Assembly (NCBI RefSeq): GCF_900100085.1
Contig: NZ_FNEJ01000004.1
Coordinates: forward strand, 62,001 to 126,000
DNA from: Salipiger marinus
GTDB lineage: Bacteria; Pseudomonadota; Alphaproteobacteria; Rhodobacterales; Rhodobacteraceae
Length of the DNA: 64,000 nucleotides
Direction: 5' to 3'
Positions within the stretch are counted from its first letter, which is position 1, and each line of letters opens with the position of its first letter. Positions 50,507-59,143 of the stretch are shown here, one piece after another. The position numbers and the translations under genes were made by a program. The notes beneath the pieces were generated by a model that searched no databases, was not told where the DNA came from, and saw only the letters and a program-made list of their open reading frames with translations.

Positions 50507-51386
50507 TCTGATCGTCATCGGCGGCAGCTATGCCGGGATGGCGGCCGCGCTGCAGGTGCTGCGCGCGCGGCGGCGGGTGCTGGTGATCGACGCAAGCCTG
50601 CGCCGCAACCGCTTTGCCCGCCATGCGCATGGCTTTCTGGGGCAGGATGGCGTGCCGCCAGAGCAGATCGTCGCCAAGGCCCGCGCGCAGCTTATGGCCT
50701 ATCCCGGCCTGACATGGCTGGAGGGCGAGGCGGTGGCGCTGCACGGCGCCCGCGATGCCTTCGAGGTCGTGCTGGGTCAGGGGCAGCGGGTCGCGGGGCG
50801 CCGGATCCTGTTTGCCACCGGGGTCCGCGACGCGCTGCCCGCGATCGAGGGACTGGAGGATCGCTGGGGGCGGTCGGTGTTTCACTGCCCCTACTGCCAC
50901 GGCTACGAGCTCGACGGCGGCGCCATCGGTGTGCTCGGCAGCAGCCCGATGTCGGTGCATCAGGCCGAACTGCTGGGCGACTGGGGCCCGGTCACCTTCG
51001 TGCCCAACGGCGCGGTGCCGCTGACCGAGGAGATGCGCGCGACCCTGTCGCAGCGGGGCGTCACGCTGGACGAGACGCCGGTGCTGCGGGTGGAGGGCGA
51101 GGCCGACCTGCGCCTTGCCGATGGCCGCCTCCTGTCCTTCGCGGGGCTTTTTGTCGCCACCACCGTATCGCCCGCAAGCCCGCTGCCGGAACAGATCGGC
51201 TGCGAGATCACGCAGACCGCCATGGGCAGCATCCTGCGCACCGACGGCTCCAAGCAGACCTCGATCCCCGGCATTTACGCCTGTGGTGACGTGGCCCACC
51301 TGCCGCATTCGGTGTCGCTGGCCGTGGGCGATGGCGCCATGGCCGGGGCGCAGGTGCATCGCTCGCTGGTCTGGCCCGACATGTGA
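50496..51386 (+). CDS. Thioredoxin-reductase-like FAD/NAD(P) oxidoreductase
   Basis: 296 residues from the ATG at 50496, with AGGGGGAG upstream. GGSYAGMAA near residues 10-18 binds FAD. The redox-active dithiol CPYC lies in FHCPYCHGYE near residue 130, and the C-terminal YACGDVAHLPHSV near residue 265 completes the FAD site. It is close to thioredoxin-reductase size, but which electron acceptor it serves is unknown. The single-cysteine Rrf2 protein encoded just upstream suggests a thiol-stress role. Confidence 0.9.
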   Translation: MTHDLIVIGGSYAGMAAALQVLRARRRVLVIDASLRRNRFARHAHGFLGQDGVPPEQIVAKARAQLMAYPGLTWLEGEAVALHGARDAFEVVLGQGQRVAGRRILFATGVRDALPAIEGLEDRWGRSVFHCPYCHGYELDGGAIGVLGSSPMSVHQAELLGDWGPVTFVPNGAVPLTEEMRATLSQRGVTLDETPVLRVEGEADLRLADGRLLSFAGLFVATTVSPASPLPEQIGCEITQTAMGSILRTDGSKQTSIPGIYACGDVAHLPHSVSLAVGDGAMAGAQVHRSLVWPDM

Positions 51387-51411
51387 CGCCAGACCGGTGA
51401 CCCCGCCCGGG

Positions 51412-51882
51412 TCAGGAGCGGACGAGGCCCATGGCGCGGATCGGCATGGCGGCCCGGGCAACGGACAGCGCCGCCTCTGCCGCCTCCATCCCCTTGATCC
51501 GGAAATGGTTTTCGAAAAACCCGATGTGATCCGGGGTCGGCTGGAAATGATGCGGCGTCAGCGAGACCGACAGCACCGGCGTGCCGGTTTTCAGCTGCAC
51601 CTCCATCAGGCCGGAAATCACGGCGGCGGCGACAAAATCGTGCCGGTAGATGCCGCCATCCACGACAAGGGCAGCGGCGACGATAGCATCGAACCCGCCC
51701 GCCTGCGCCAGACCCTGCGCGCGCAGCGGCAGCTCGAAAGCGCCGGGGACATCGAACACCTCGACCGTGGCCTCCTGCGAGGTCTGGGCGAGCCGTTCGT
51801 GGAAGCCGTCAAGCGCGCGGTCCACGATGCTGGCATGCCAGTTGGCCTTGACGAAGGCGAAGCGGAACGGAGCGGCGGGCAT
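51412..51882 (-). CDS. ribH: 6,7-dimethyl-8-ribityllumazine synthase, type II (RibH2-like)
   Basis: 156 residues. The substrate-binding blocks are clear: VPGAFELPL near residue 46, DGGIYRHDFVAAAVISG near 75 and LSVSLTPHHF near 105. The RHDF and TPHHF forms match the type II (Brucella RibH2) enzymes rather than the usual housekeeping RibH. It condenses the pyrimidine and butanone-phosphate precursors to lumazine, the step before riboflavin. It is the last gene of the flavin-monooxygenase operon, 24 bp after the flavin reductase, suggesting a dedicated flavin supply or a flavin-binding role. Confidence 0.92.
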   Translation of the reverse strand: MPAAPFRFAFVKANWHASIVDRALDGFHERLAQTSQEATVEVFDVPGAFELPLRAQGLAQAGGFDAIVAAALVVDGGIYRHDFVAAAVISGLMEVQLKTGTPVLSVSLTPHHFQPTPDHIGFFENHFRIKGMEAAEAALSVARAAMPIRAMGLVRS

Positions 51883-51906
51883 GGAAAATCTCCTTGTGCG
51901 AGGATG

Positions 51907-52875
51907 TTACGCGGGAAGGGCAGGGGGCCAGCCCCGGCTGTCCGAGCGGGCGAGCGCGCCCAGCAGGTCAAGCAGGACGCGCGCGTCCTCCTCGGCGAGG
52001 CGGCCCAGCAGATCGGCCTCGGCGGCCCGGATCGCGGCCACCACCCGGATCAGGGTATCGCGCCCCGCTTCGGTCAGGTGCAGCGCCGGATCGGGCGCGT
52101 CCGGCTGCGGATCCATGCGGACCAGCCCGCGTTCGGCCAGCGCCGCGCAGTCGCAGCGCCCCACCTCGGCCCCGCGCTGCGAGGCCAGCGGCAGGACATG
52201 GGCCAGCGGCAGGCCGTCGCGATGCCCCAGAAGTGTCAGCACCGCATAGTGCGGATCGGTCAGGTCCAGCTTCGCCCGCGCCTCGGCAGAGGCGGCGCGC
52301 AACTCGTGAAAGCTGCGCGACAGCAGCCAAGCCAGATTGCCCGCGCCCAGCGTTTCGGGGCGTTCGGGCGCGGCGGGGGTCGCGCGCTGCCGCACCAGCC
52401 GCCCGTATCTGCCGCCATGGAACAGCAGCGGTGCGGCATCAGAGCGCTGAAATCCGGTGACCTCTCCGACAAAGATCACGTGATCGCCGCCGTCATAGCG
52501 ATAGACGGTGCGGCATTCGAACCGTGCGGCGCAGTGCCGGAGCAGCGGAATGCCCTCCGCGCCGCGCTCGGTCTCGAGCCCGGCAAAGCGGTCGGCGGAT
52601 TTGCCGGCAAAGCGCCCGGACAGCTCGTCCTGATCCGCCGCCAGCACATGCACCGCAAAATGCCGCGCCTCGGCAAAGGCGGCATGGCTGCTGGAACTGC
52701 GCGCGAGGCTCCACAGGATCATCGGGGGATCAAGCGAGACCGAGCTGAAGCTGTTGGCGGTGCGGCCGATATCCTCTCCGGCCGCACTGCGTGTCGTGAC
52801 GATGGTCACGCCGGTGGCGAAACTGCCCATCGCGTCGCGAAGGGCGCGCTGCGGCGTGGCTTGCGGATCGGCCAT
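51907..52875 (-). CDS. Flavin reductase with C-terminal MarR-like domain
   Basis: 322 residues from the ATG at 52875; the frame continues upstream without conservation. Residues about 10-165 are a flavin reductase-like FMN-binding domain (GSFATGVTIVTT, ANSFSSVSLDPPMILWSL, GDHVIFVGEVTGF). Residues about 180-315 resemble a MarR winged helix with LHLTEAGRDTLIRVVAAI. The reductase component C1 of Acinetobacter p-hydroxyphenylacetate hydroxylase has this same architecture, where the C-terminal domain regulates the reductase. It should supply reduced flavin to the monooxygenase encoded upstream. Confidence 0.9.
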   Translation of the reverse strand: MADPQATPQRALRDAMGSFATGVTIVTTRSAAGEDIGRTANSFSSVSLDPPMILWSLARSSSSHAAFAEARHFAVHVLAADQDELSGRFAGKSADRFAGLETERGAEGIPLLRHCAARFECRTVYRYDGGDHVIFVGEVTGFQRSDAAPLLFHGGRYGRLVRQRATPAAPERPETLGAGNLAWLLSRSFHELRAASAEARAKLDLTDPHYAVLTLLGHRDGLPLAHVLPLASQRGAEVGRCDCAALAERGLVRMDPQPDAPDPALHLTEAGRDTLIRVVAAIRAAEADLLGRLAEEDARVLLDLLGALARSDSRGWPPALPA

Positions 52876-52897
52876 GGCAGTCTCTCCTGTGCTTCGG

Positions 52898-53209
52898 TCA
52901 GAGCGGGATGTCGATGTCGAGCACCGGCGCGTGCTGCTGGCAGCCATAGACATCGGTGTCGCCGATATCTCCGGCGGGAACGGCGCGCGGGAAGGTGATC
53001 TTGAACGCCGCCGCCGGGTCATAGGGAGTAAAGAGGATGTCCGCCTCCTCCACGCCGTAAAGCTGCGCGAACAGCGCGGGCGTCAGCACCCCCGTCGCCT
53101 TTACGGCGCGATACATGTCGTGATCCTCGAACAGGATGTCGACCGTGACGTTGAAGGGCCCGGCATTCTTGCTTTTGCAGATCTGGGCGATGTTCTTGAT
53201 AAGCGCCAT
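52898..53209 (-). CDS. DUF4387 family protein
   Basis: 103 residues, a small alpha/beta protein with no recognised catalytic motif. CKSKNAGPFNVTVDILFED near the N-terminus and the middle VEEADILFTPYDPAAAFKITFPR are its conserved-looking parts. DUF4387 genes habitually accompany AtuA-like genes, and here it starts 3 bp after the AtuA-like stop. The two products are therefore likely to form one complex. No function is established. Confidence 0.85.
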   Translation of the reverse strand: MALIKNIAQICKSKNAGPFNVTVDILFEDHDMYRAVKATGVLTPALFAQLYGVEEADILFTPYDPAAAFKITFPRAVPAGDIGDTDVYGCQQHAPVLDIDIPL

Positions 53210-53212
53210 GGC

Positions 53213-54574
53213 TTAGACCTTTTCATGTTCGATGGGGAACATCGCGCAGGGATCCTGCACCGCGACGGTGTGGAACACCGAAAAGCGGTACATTGCCCCC
53301 ATGGCGATGTCAGACGGGCTGAACGGGAAGGCCATGTTGCCCTCCTTGCAGAGCCGCCCCGGGAAATCCGCGTGCAGCAGCGAGGTGCGGGCCATGGCCA
53401 GCACGGCATCCGCGATCTCCTGCGTGTCGGCGACCACCTCGACCACGAAGCCCAGTTCATGCGCGGCGCTGTCCTGCTTCGGCTCCCACGGGCCCATGAC
53501 GCCGTTCTTGCCATAGGCATGCACGATCATGCGATAGGCGCCGGGCGGCACGCCAAAGCTTTCCGCCTTGGCCGCCACCTTGGCCCGGTGGGTGTCCAGA
53601 TAGCTGTCGATCTGGCCGATCAGCACCGGGTCGCGCGTGCCGCAGATGGTGATGGCGCGGTACCCGGCAAGCTCGACGCCCTCAAGCTTCACGGTATACT
53701 GCTCTGCCGGGGTCCATGTCATGCCGTCGATCTTCACGGCGCGGTCGCTGACGGCGGTGAAGCGGCAGGCGGAGGTGTCCAGCAGCCCCCCCGGTTCGGT
53801 ATGGTGAATGGGGCTTGCGTTTTCATGCAGGGCGAAGTTCGACACCGCCAGCGGGGTGGAACGGCGGATCGGGTTCGGCGGTTCGCAGATGACGTGATCG
53901 TCGCGCACCCGCAGGAAGATGCAGTCCGGTTCTTTCGGCACGCTGGGTTCGGCGCCGCATTCCAGCATCTTGCCTGCATACCACGACGGCGCCGGAGCCA
54001 TGCCCGCGCGGATCGCCGGAGCCGCCCATTGCGCGGGATCGCTGCTGCGCCCGGTCAGGATCACCTGCGCGCCTTCGTCCAGCGCCTTGGCGATGGGTTC
54101 CGGCCCCATCATGCCGACGATGCGGGTGGCGCGGCGGATCGTCGCCTCGTCCAGCGGCGGCATCTTCACCAAGGGCGCGGTCAGCCCCTGCGCCACCCAG
54201 TCCACCAGCGCATCGGCGGGCTGTTCGGAATGGATCAGCGCCATGTTGAAATGCAGCCCCTCCTCGCGCGCGATCTCGCGCACCAGCGCGGCGGTGTCCT
54301 GCAGATGCGGCTCGCCGCCCGCGCCGCCGGAGGTGCCGATGATGCAGGGGATCCCCGCCTCCACTGCCGCCATCAGCATCAGCCGCAGGTCGCGCTTGAC
54401 CGAAAGGCGCGAGCAGAACGAAGTGCCCGATCCAAGGTAATGCGGGCCGGGATCGGTGCTGCCGCCATCGCAGCCGATCACATGCGGCTGCCATGACATG
54501 CCGATTTTCAGCGATTCCTCGGCATAGCCATAGCCAAGGATGCCGCTCGTCGAGAGCATTCGAAATTCGTCCAA
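53213..54574 (-). CDS. AtuA-like (DUF1446, acyclic terpene utilisation) protein
   Basis: 453 residues from a TTG at 54574, chosen because AGGAGGAGA ends near it; an ATG five codons later (54559) is the alternative. GCDGGSTDPGPHYLGSG near residue 35, TSGGAGGEPHL near 88 and LTGRSSDPAQWAAPAIRAG near 180 are typical of this family. AtuA is named for acyclic terpene utilisation in Pseudomonas, but no other atu or liu genes are here. The partner DUF4387 gene follows in 3 bp. A reaction on the oxidised product of the monooxygenase is plausible; nothing more can be said. Confidence 0.87.
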   Translation of the reverse strand: MDEFRMLSTSGILGYGYAEESLKIGMSWQPHVIGCDGGSTDPGPHYLGSGTSFCSRLSVKRDLRLMLMAAVEAGIPCIIGTSGGAGGEPHLQDTAALVREIAREEGLHFNMALIHSEQPADALVDWVAQGLTAPLVKMPPLDEATIRRATRIVGMMGPEPIAKALDEGAQVILTGRSSDPAQWAAPAIRAGMAPAPSWYAGKMLECGAEPSVPKEPDCIFLRVRDDHVICEPPNPIRRSTPLAVSNFALHENASPIHHTEPGGLLDTSACRFTAVSDRAVKIDGMTWTPAEQYTVKLEGVELAGYRAITICGTRDPVLIGQIDSYLDTHRAKVAAKAESFGVPPGAYRMIVHAYGKNGVMGPWEPKQDSAAHELGFVVEVVADTQEIADAVLAMARTSLLHADFPGRLCKEGNMAFPFSPSDIAMGAMYRFSVFHTVAVQDPCAMFPIEHEKV

Positions 54575-54605
54575 GATTGTCTCCTCCTGCAACGCGGTCC
54601 GGGGC

Positions 54606-55943
54606 TCAGAGCGCCGGAAGTCCAAGATTTTCGCGCAGCGTCGTGCCGGCGTAGTCCTTGTGGTAGACGCCGCGGCGCTGAAGTTCGGGCACCACGAAGC
54701 GGGTGAAATCCTCGAACGCGCCGGGGGTGTGGGTGGCGGCCAGCACGAAACCGTCGCAGGCGCGGGCCTCGAACCAGTCCTGCATCTGGTCGGCGACTTC
54801 AGTGGGCGTGCCGCAGAAGATGGGAAATTCCGCGATGGTGCCGCGCTTCGAGAATTCGACAAAATCGCCGACGGTGGGGTTCTCCTTGCCGCTCAGCGCC
54901 ACGACCCGCTCGCGGAACCCGGTCCACGAGATTTTCGCCAGCTCTTCCTCGGTGAATTCTTCCTCCAGCGACTTGCAGCCGAAGTCGAAATTCAGCGCCT
55001 CCGACAGCAGGCAAAGCGCGTCGATGGGCTTGGCGAGGTTCAGGATGAAATCGCGCTTCTGTTCGGCGATCTCGCGGGTTTCGCCCACGCAGACATAACA
55101 GGCGGGGCAGATCGCCACCTCGTCGGGGTTGCGCCCGGCCTTGGCCACCTCTTCCTTCACGGCGGCATATTGTTTCTGGCCCAGATCCTTGTTGGGATAG
55201 ACCACGAAGATCAGGTTGCCCCATTTGCCCGCGAATTCGCGCCCGCGCCCGCTTTGGCCTGCCTGAATCAGCACCGGCTGGCCCTGAGGGGAGCGCGGCA
55301 CCGGCAGCGGGCCCTTGCAGCTGAAATACTTGCCCTTGTGATCCAGCCTGCGGACCTTGTCCGGATCGGCGAAGCGTCCGCCTTCCTTGTCGAGCACGAT
55401 GGCGTCATCGTCCCAGCTGTTCCAGAGCCCGGTCACCACATCCAGAAACTCGTCGGCGCGGTCATAGCGTTCGGCATGGGCCAGATGGCCCGCGCGCCCG
55501 AAATTCGCCGCCTCGCTGTCGTTGAGCGAGGTCACGACGTTCCATGCGGCGCGGCCCCCGGTCATCAGATCCAGCGTGCCGAACAGCCGCGCGACGTGGA
55601 AGGGTTCGTAATAGGTGGTGGAATAGGTGATCCCCAGCCCGATGCGGCTGGTGGCCATGCCGATGGCGGTGATGATCGACACCGGATCCATCTTGACCAC
55701 GCGCACGCCGTTTTCCACCGCCTCGCGGTGGTCGTCGTTGTAGATGTCGGGCATGGCCAGCCGGTCGTCAAAAAACGCGAGGTGGAACTTGCCCTCCTCC
55801 AGAACCCGGCCCACGCGCTGGAAATAGTCGGGGGTCAGAAAATCGGTCGCCCCCGCAGGATGACGCCAAGACCCCGGCGCGATCGAGCAGTTCTGAGCCT
55901 GCAGGAATCCCACCATCTTCATCTGTCTGCCGGTCGCGGCCAT
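54606..55943 (-). CDS. LLM-class flavin-dependent monooxygenase (NtaA/SnaA/DszA type)
   Basis: 445 residues from the ATG at 55943, with GGAGGA ahead. The luciferase-like TIM barrel of the NtaA/SnaA/DszA/DmoA subfamily is shown by DLMTGGRAAWNVVTSLNDSE near residue 133, by YDRADEFLDVVTGLWNSWDDDA near 162 and by QPVLIQAGQSGRGREFAG near 220. Enzymes of this group use reduced FMN from a separate reductase to cleave C-N or C-S bonds (NTA, dibenzothiophene sulfone, dimethyl sulfide). It leads an operon that supplies that reductase. The substrate is unknown. Confidence 0.95.
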   Translation of the reverse strand: MAATGRQMKMVGFLQAQNCSIAPGSWRHPAGATDFLTPDYFQRVGRVLEEGKFHLAFFDDRLAMPDIYNDDHREAVENGVRVVKMDPVSIITAIGMATSRIGLGITYSTTYYEPFHVARLFGTLDLMTGGRAAWNVVTSLNDSEAANFGRAGHLAHAERYDRADEFLDVVTGLWNSWDDDAIVLDKEGGRFADPDKVRRLDHKGKYFSCKGPLPVPRSPQGQPVLIQAGQSGRGREFAGKWGNLIFVVYPNKDLGQKQYAAVKEEVAKAGRNPDEVAICPACYVCVGETREIAEQKRDFILNLAKPIDALCLLSEALNFDFGCKSLEEEFTEEELAKISWTGFRERVVALSGKENPTVGDFVEFSKRGTIAEFPIFCGTPTEVADQMQDWFEARACDGFVLAATHTPGAFEDFTRFVVPELQRRGVYHKDYAGTTLRENLGLPAL

Positions 55944-55989
55944 ATGTCCTGATCCTCCCTTGAATGCGGCGGTGCGCCGCGTAAGTTGC

Positions 55990-56005
55990 GCACACGTTTG
56001 CGCAC
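55990..56005. promoter_or_regulatory. Operator shared by the monooxygenase operon and the third TRAP operon (copy 1)
   Basis: GCACACGTTTGCGCAC matches 60229-60244 at 14 of 16 positions. It contains a partly symmetric LacI-type core around CG and lies 47 bp upstream of the monooxygenase ATG, within the 223-bp gap to the divergent LacI gene. No other gene is seen in that gap. Confidence 0.7.
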
Positions 56006-56166
56006 TGTGTTCAAGCAATCCGACTGGTGTATAAAAGTCAAGGCTCGGTTATGGGATTTGGCGGTCGAAATGCGGCGCGCGCGGTGCTGCGGCCATCGCC
56101 GGAGGGGAGAAGACGCTTGAAACGCAAAGCTTTGCAGCACCCCGCAGGCAGTTCCGGGCTGCCCGG

Positions 56167-57183
56167 ATGAGCCGCTCTGACGAGGAGGGTGGCACCCGCA
56201 GGCCCACCGTGGTCACGCTGTCGAAGCTGGCGGGGGTCGCGCCGTCGACGGTGACCCGGGCGCTGCGCGGCGATTCCCGCATCTCCAAAAAGACCCGCGA
56301 CCGGATCCTCGCGCTGGCCAAGGGCGCGGGCTACACGCCCAACATCATGGCGCGCACCCTGTCCTCGGGGCGCAACGGGCTTTACGGGCTGGTGCTTGGC
56401 CCGCAGGACAACCCGTTTTACGCCCAGATCCTGTATGAAGCGACGGCCCAGGCCGAAGACCTTGGGTTCCGGCTGCTCATCATCCATGCCGGGCCCGGCC
56501 CGATCGAGGAAAGCACGGCGCAGGCGCTGCTGAACTATCAGGTGAATGGCTGCCTGATCTCCTCCGCCATGCTGTCCTCGCAGGCGGGGCGCATCTGCGA
56601 GGAGAACCGGGTGCCGCTGGTGATGGTCAACCGCGTCGCCTATCAGCAGGGCTGTGCGGTGACCTGCGACAATCGCGGCGGCGGGGCCGAACTGGCGCGG
56701 CATCTGCTGTCCCGGGGGCGGCGCAGCTTCGGCATCATCCGCACCTCGAATTTCAGCTCCACCGCGCGCGACCGCGAGGAGGGCTTCGCCGGGGCGCTGG
56801 CCGAGGCGGGGCTGGAGGTGATGCTGCGCTATGACGGCAAGTCGAATTATGACGGCGGGTTTGCGGCGGGCGAAGAGATCGCAAGACTGCCCGACAGCCA
56901 GCGTCCGGATGCGTTTTTCGCCCTCAGCGACATCATGGCCATGGGGCTGATGGACGGGCTGCGGCTGAACGGCCTGCGCGTGCCAGAGGATGTGGCGGTG
57001 GTGGGCTTTGACGGGCTGCCGCAGGCGGCGCGGCGCATCTATGACCTGACGACCATCGAACAGCCGCTGACGCTGATGCTGCGCCGCGCCTTCCAGATGG
57101 TGGAGGCGCGGATGGAGGATCGCAGCCTGCCGGAAGAGGTGGTCACCCTTCGCGGCAGGCTGATCGCGCGCGCCAGCGGGTAG
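56167..57183 (+). CDS. LacI family regulator (monooxygenase/TRAP island)
   Basis: 338 residues. The helix-turn-helix VVTLSKLAGVAPSTVTRALRG spans about residues 17-37, followed by the hinge (YTPNIMARTLSSG) and a complete effector domain ending VVGFDGLPQAAR. It is flanked by the monooxygenase operon on one side and, tail-to-tail, by the DctPQM operon on the other. Both have almost the same GCA-CGTTTGCGCAC site, so it likely represses both until the transported compound is present. Confidence 0.95.
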   Translation: MSRSDEEGGTRRPTVVTLSKLAGVAPSTVTRALRGDSRISKKTRDRILALAKGAGYTPNIMARTLSSGRNGLYGLVLGPQDNPFYAQILYEATAQAEDLGFRLLIIHAGPGPIEESTAQALLNYQVNGCLISSAMLSSQAGRICEENRVPLVMVNRVAYQQGCAVTCDNRGGGAELARHLLSRGRRSFGIIRTSNFSSTARDREEGFAGALAEAGLEVMLRYDGKSNYDGGFAAGEEIARLPDSQRPDAFFALSDIMAMGLMDGLRLNGLRVPEDVAVVGFDGLPQAARRIYDLTTIEQPLTLMLRRAFQMVEARMEDRSLPEEVVTLRGRLIARASG

Positions 57184-57196
57184 CGCGCGCGCAGGC

Positions 57197-58474
57197 TCAG
57201 CTGGCGAAAGGCAGCCAGAGCACGATGGCCGGGAAGGCGTAAAGCACCCCCACCATGGCCAGCATGATCAGCGCATAGGGCACGACGCCAAGGATCACCT
57301 CCTTTAGATCGGCGCGGGCCACGGACTGGATGACGAAGAGGTTCATCCCCACCGGGGGCGAGATCAGCGCCAGTTCGATCATCAGCACGAAGAAGATGCC
57401 GAACCAGATCGGGTCGATGCCATGCACGCCAAGCGAGGGCAGCAGGACCGGCAGAACGATGAGGATCATCGCGATCCCTTCAAGGAACAGCCCCAGCACG
57501 ATCAGCAGCAGCATGACCACAAGGATGAACATGCCCGCCGAGGTGATGTTGGCGGCGATCCATGTCGAGATGTCGAAGGGAATCCGGTAAAGCAGGATCG
57601 CCTTGCCAAAGACATTGGCGCCCCCCACGATCAGCAGCAGGTTCGCCGTGGTGGTCCCCGACTGGACCACAGCACCGCGCAGGCCGCGCATGTCCAGCGA
57701 CCGGCGCAGGAACATCACGTAGATCACCGTCATCGCAAGCCCCACGGCGGCGGATTCCGTCGGCGTGAAGATGCCCGCATAGATGCCGCCGATCATGGTC
57801 AGCGCGATGGCCACGGTGGGCAGCGCCTTGAGCGAGACGCGCCAGCGCGAGCCCAGTTCGGCGGCGGAATCCTCGTGCACCGGCGCGCCGCCCATGAAGG
57901 ACTTGATCACGCAATAGACCAGAAAGGCGCCCACCAGAACGATGCCCGGCCCCACACCGGCCAAGAACATGGCGGCGGTCGACTGTTCGGTGACGGCGGC
58001 ATAGACGATGAGCGGAATGGAGGGCGGGATCAGGATGCCCAGCGTCGCCCCTGCCGCCAGCGTGCCCATGACAAAGCGCTGGTTGTAGCCGCGGCGGGTC
58101 ATTTCGGGAATGGCGACGGTGCCGATCATCGCCGCCACGGCCACGGACGAGCCCGAGATCGCGGCGAAGATCGCACAGCTGAGGATGGTGGAGACAGCAA
58201 CGCCGCCCCGGATGCCGCCGACCCAGCGCTGCACCGCGTCGAACAGATCGCGCGCCACGCCCGCCCGCAGCAGGATGTTCGAGGTCAGCAGGAAGATCGG
58301 CACGGCAAGCAGGATGAAGCTGTTGAAAGATCCCAGAAATTCCTCCGGGATGCCCGCCAGCGGGATGCCCTTGAAGAGATAGAGCGCGGCCCCCATCAGG
58401 GTCAGCGCAAGCCCCACCGGCACACCGGCAAAAAGGCAGGCGAACAGGGCCGTAAGAATGGCGACGGTCTGCAT
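57197..58474 (-). CDS. TRAP transporter large permease (DctM, monooxygenase island)
   Basis: 425 residues, about twelve membrane helices. ISGSSVAVAAMIGTVAIPEMTRRG and PPSIPLIVYAAVTEQST are the DctM signatures. Its start lies one base after the DctQ stop. It completes the DctPQM importer that is likely to bring in the monooxygenase substrate. Confidence 0.95.
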   Translation of the reverse strand: MQTVAILTALFACLFAGVPVGLALTLMGAALYLFKGIPLAGIPEEFLGSFNSFILLAVPIFLLTSNILLRAGVARDLFDAVQRWVGGIRGGVAVSTILSCAIFAAISGSSVAVAAMIGTVAIPEMTRRGYNQRFVMGTLAAGATLGILIPPSIPLIVYAAVTEQSTAAMFLAGVGPGIVLVGAFLVYCVIKSFMGGAPVHEDSAAELGSRWRVSLKALPTVAIALTMIGGIYAGIFTPTESAAVGLAMTVIYVMFLRRSLDMRGLRGAVVQSGTTTANLLLIVGGANVFGKAILLYRIPFDISTWIAANITSAGMFILVVMLLLIVLGLFLEGIAMILIVLPVLLPSLGVHGIDPIWFGIFFVLMIELALISPPVGMNLFVIQSVARADLKEVILGVVPYALIMLAMVGVLYAFPAIVLWLPFAS

Positions 58475-58475
58475 G

Positions 58476-59030
58476 TCAGATTTCCTCTTGGCCGAAGCCG
58501 GGCTTGAGACGGTGGCCGGTCAGCAGCATCGCCCCGATTTCGGCCAGCGCCTGCAGCAGGAACAGCACGAAGCCCAGAACGATCGGCAGGTAGAAGATCC
58601 AGTAGGGCAGCGACAGCGTGGTGTTGGTGCGCCGGTTGACCGAGATGGTCTGGATCATCGACTCGATGCCGTACCACGCGATCACCCCTGCCAGCAGCGT
58701 GAAAAGCACAAAGATCACAAGCTCTTGCATGAAGCGCGCCCGCGGGCCAAGCGCTTGGGAGACGATGGTGATGGTGATCAGCTGACGGCGGCTGAGGCAG
58801 GTGGCGAGGATCAGGAACGTGCCCCAGACCATGCCGAGCCGCGACATCTCTTCGACCCAATGGGTCGGGCTGTTGAACACGTAGCGCGAGACCACTTCGT
58901 AGACCACGCAGACGCCGATGATGAAATAGATCCACGATCCGATCTCGCCGGCGGTGTGGGACACCCGTTCGCACATGCGCAAAAGTCGCGGGTGCGGACC
59001 GGTGGGAGGGGAATGGGGGTCGGTGGGCAT
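58476..59030 (-). CDS. TRAP transporter small permease (DctQ, monooxygenase island)
   Basis: 184 residues from the ATG at 59030; a longer frame runs upstream through non-coding sequence. It has four membrane helices with FNSPTHWVEEMSRLGMVWGTFLI near residue 52, the DctQ signature. An N-terminal polar tail of about 25 residues precedes the first helix. A 9-bp stem (59084-59113) separates it from the DctP gene. Confidence 0.9.
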   Translation of the reverse strand: MPTDPHSPPTGPHPRLLRMCERVSHTAGEIGSWIYFIIGVCVVYEVVSRYVFNSPTHWVEEMSRLGMVWGTFLILATCLSRRQLITITIVSQALGPRARFMQELVIFVLFTLLAGVIAWYGIESMIQTISVNRRTNTTLSLPYWIFYLPIVLGFVLFLLQALAEIGAMLLTGHRLKPGFGQEEI

Positions 59031-59083
59031 GGGCTGCTCGCTTGGAAAAGGGAAGGGAGCCGCGCTGCACCCGGTGCGCGCTG

Positions 59084-59113
59084 GTCCCCGGCAGCCACGG
59101 GGGCGCCGGGGAC
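59084..59113 (-). other. GC-rich hairpin behind the third DctP gene
   Basis: GTCCCCGGC (59084-59092) pairs perfectly with GCCGGGGAC (59105-59113) across a 12-nt loop. It is located 31 bp after the DctP stop and 54 bp before DctQ. There is no T-run, so it is more likely a transcript-stabilising or processing hairpin than a terminator. Confidence 0.55.
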
Positions 59114-59143
59114 AGGGCTGCAGCAGGCGCGCCGTGCGGCGTG

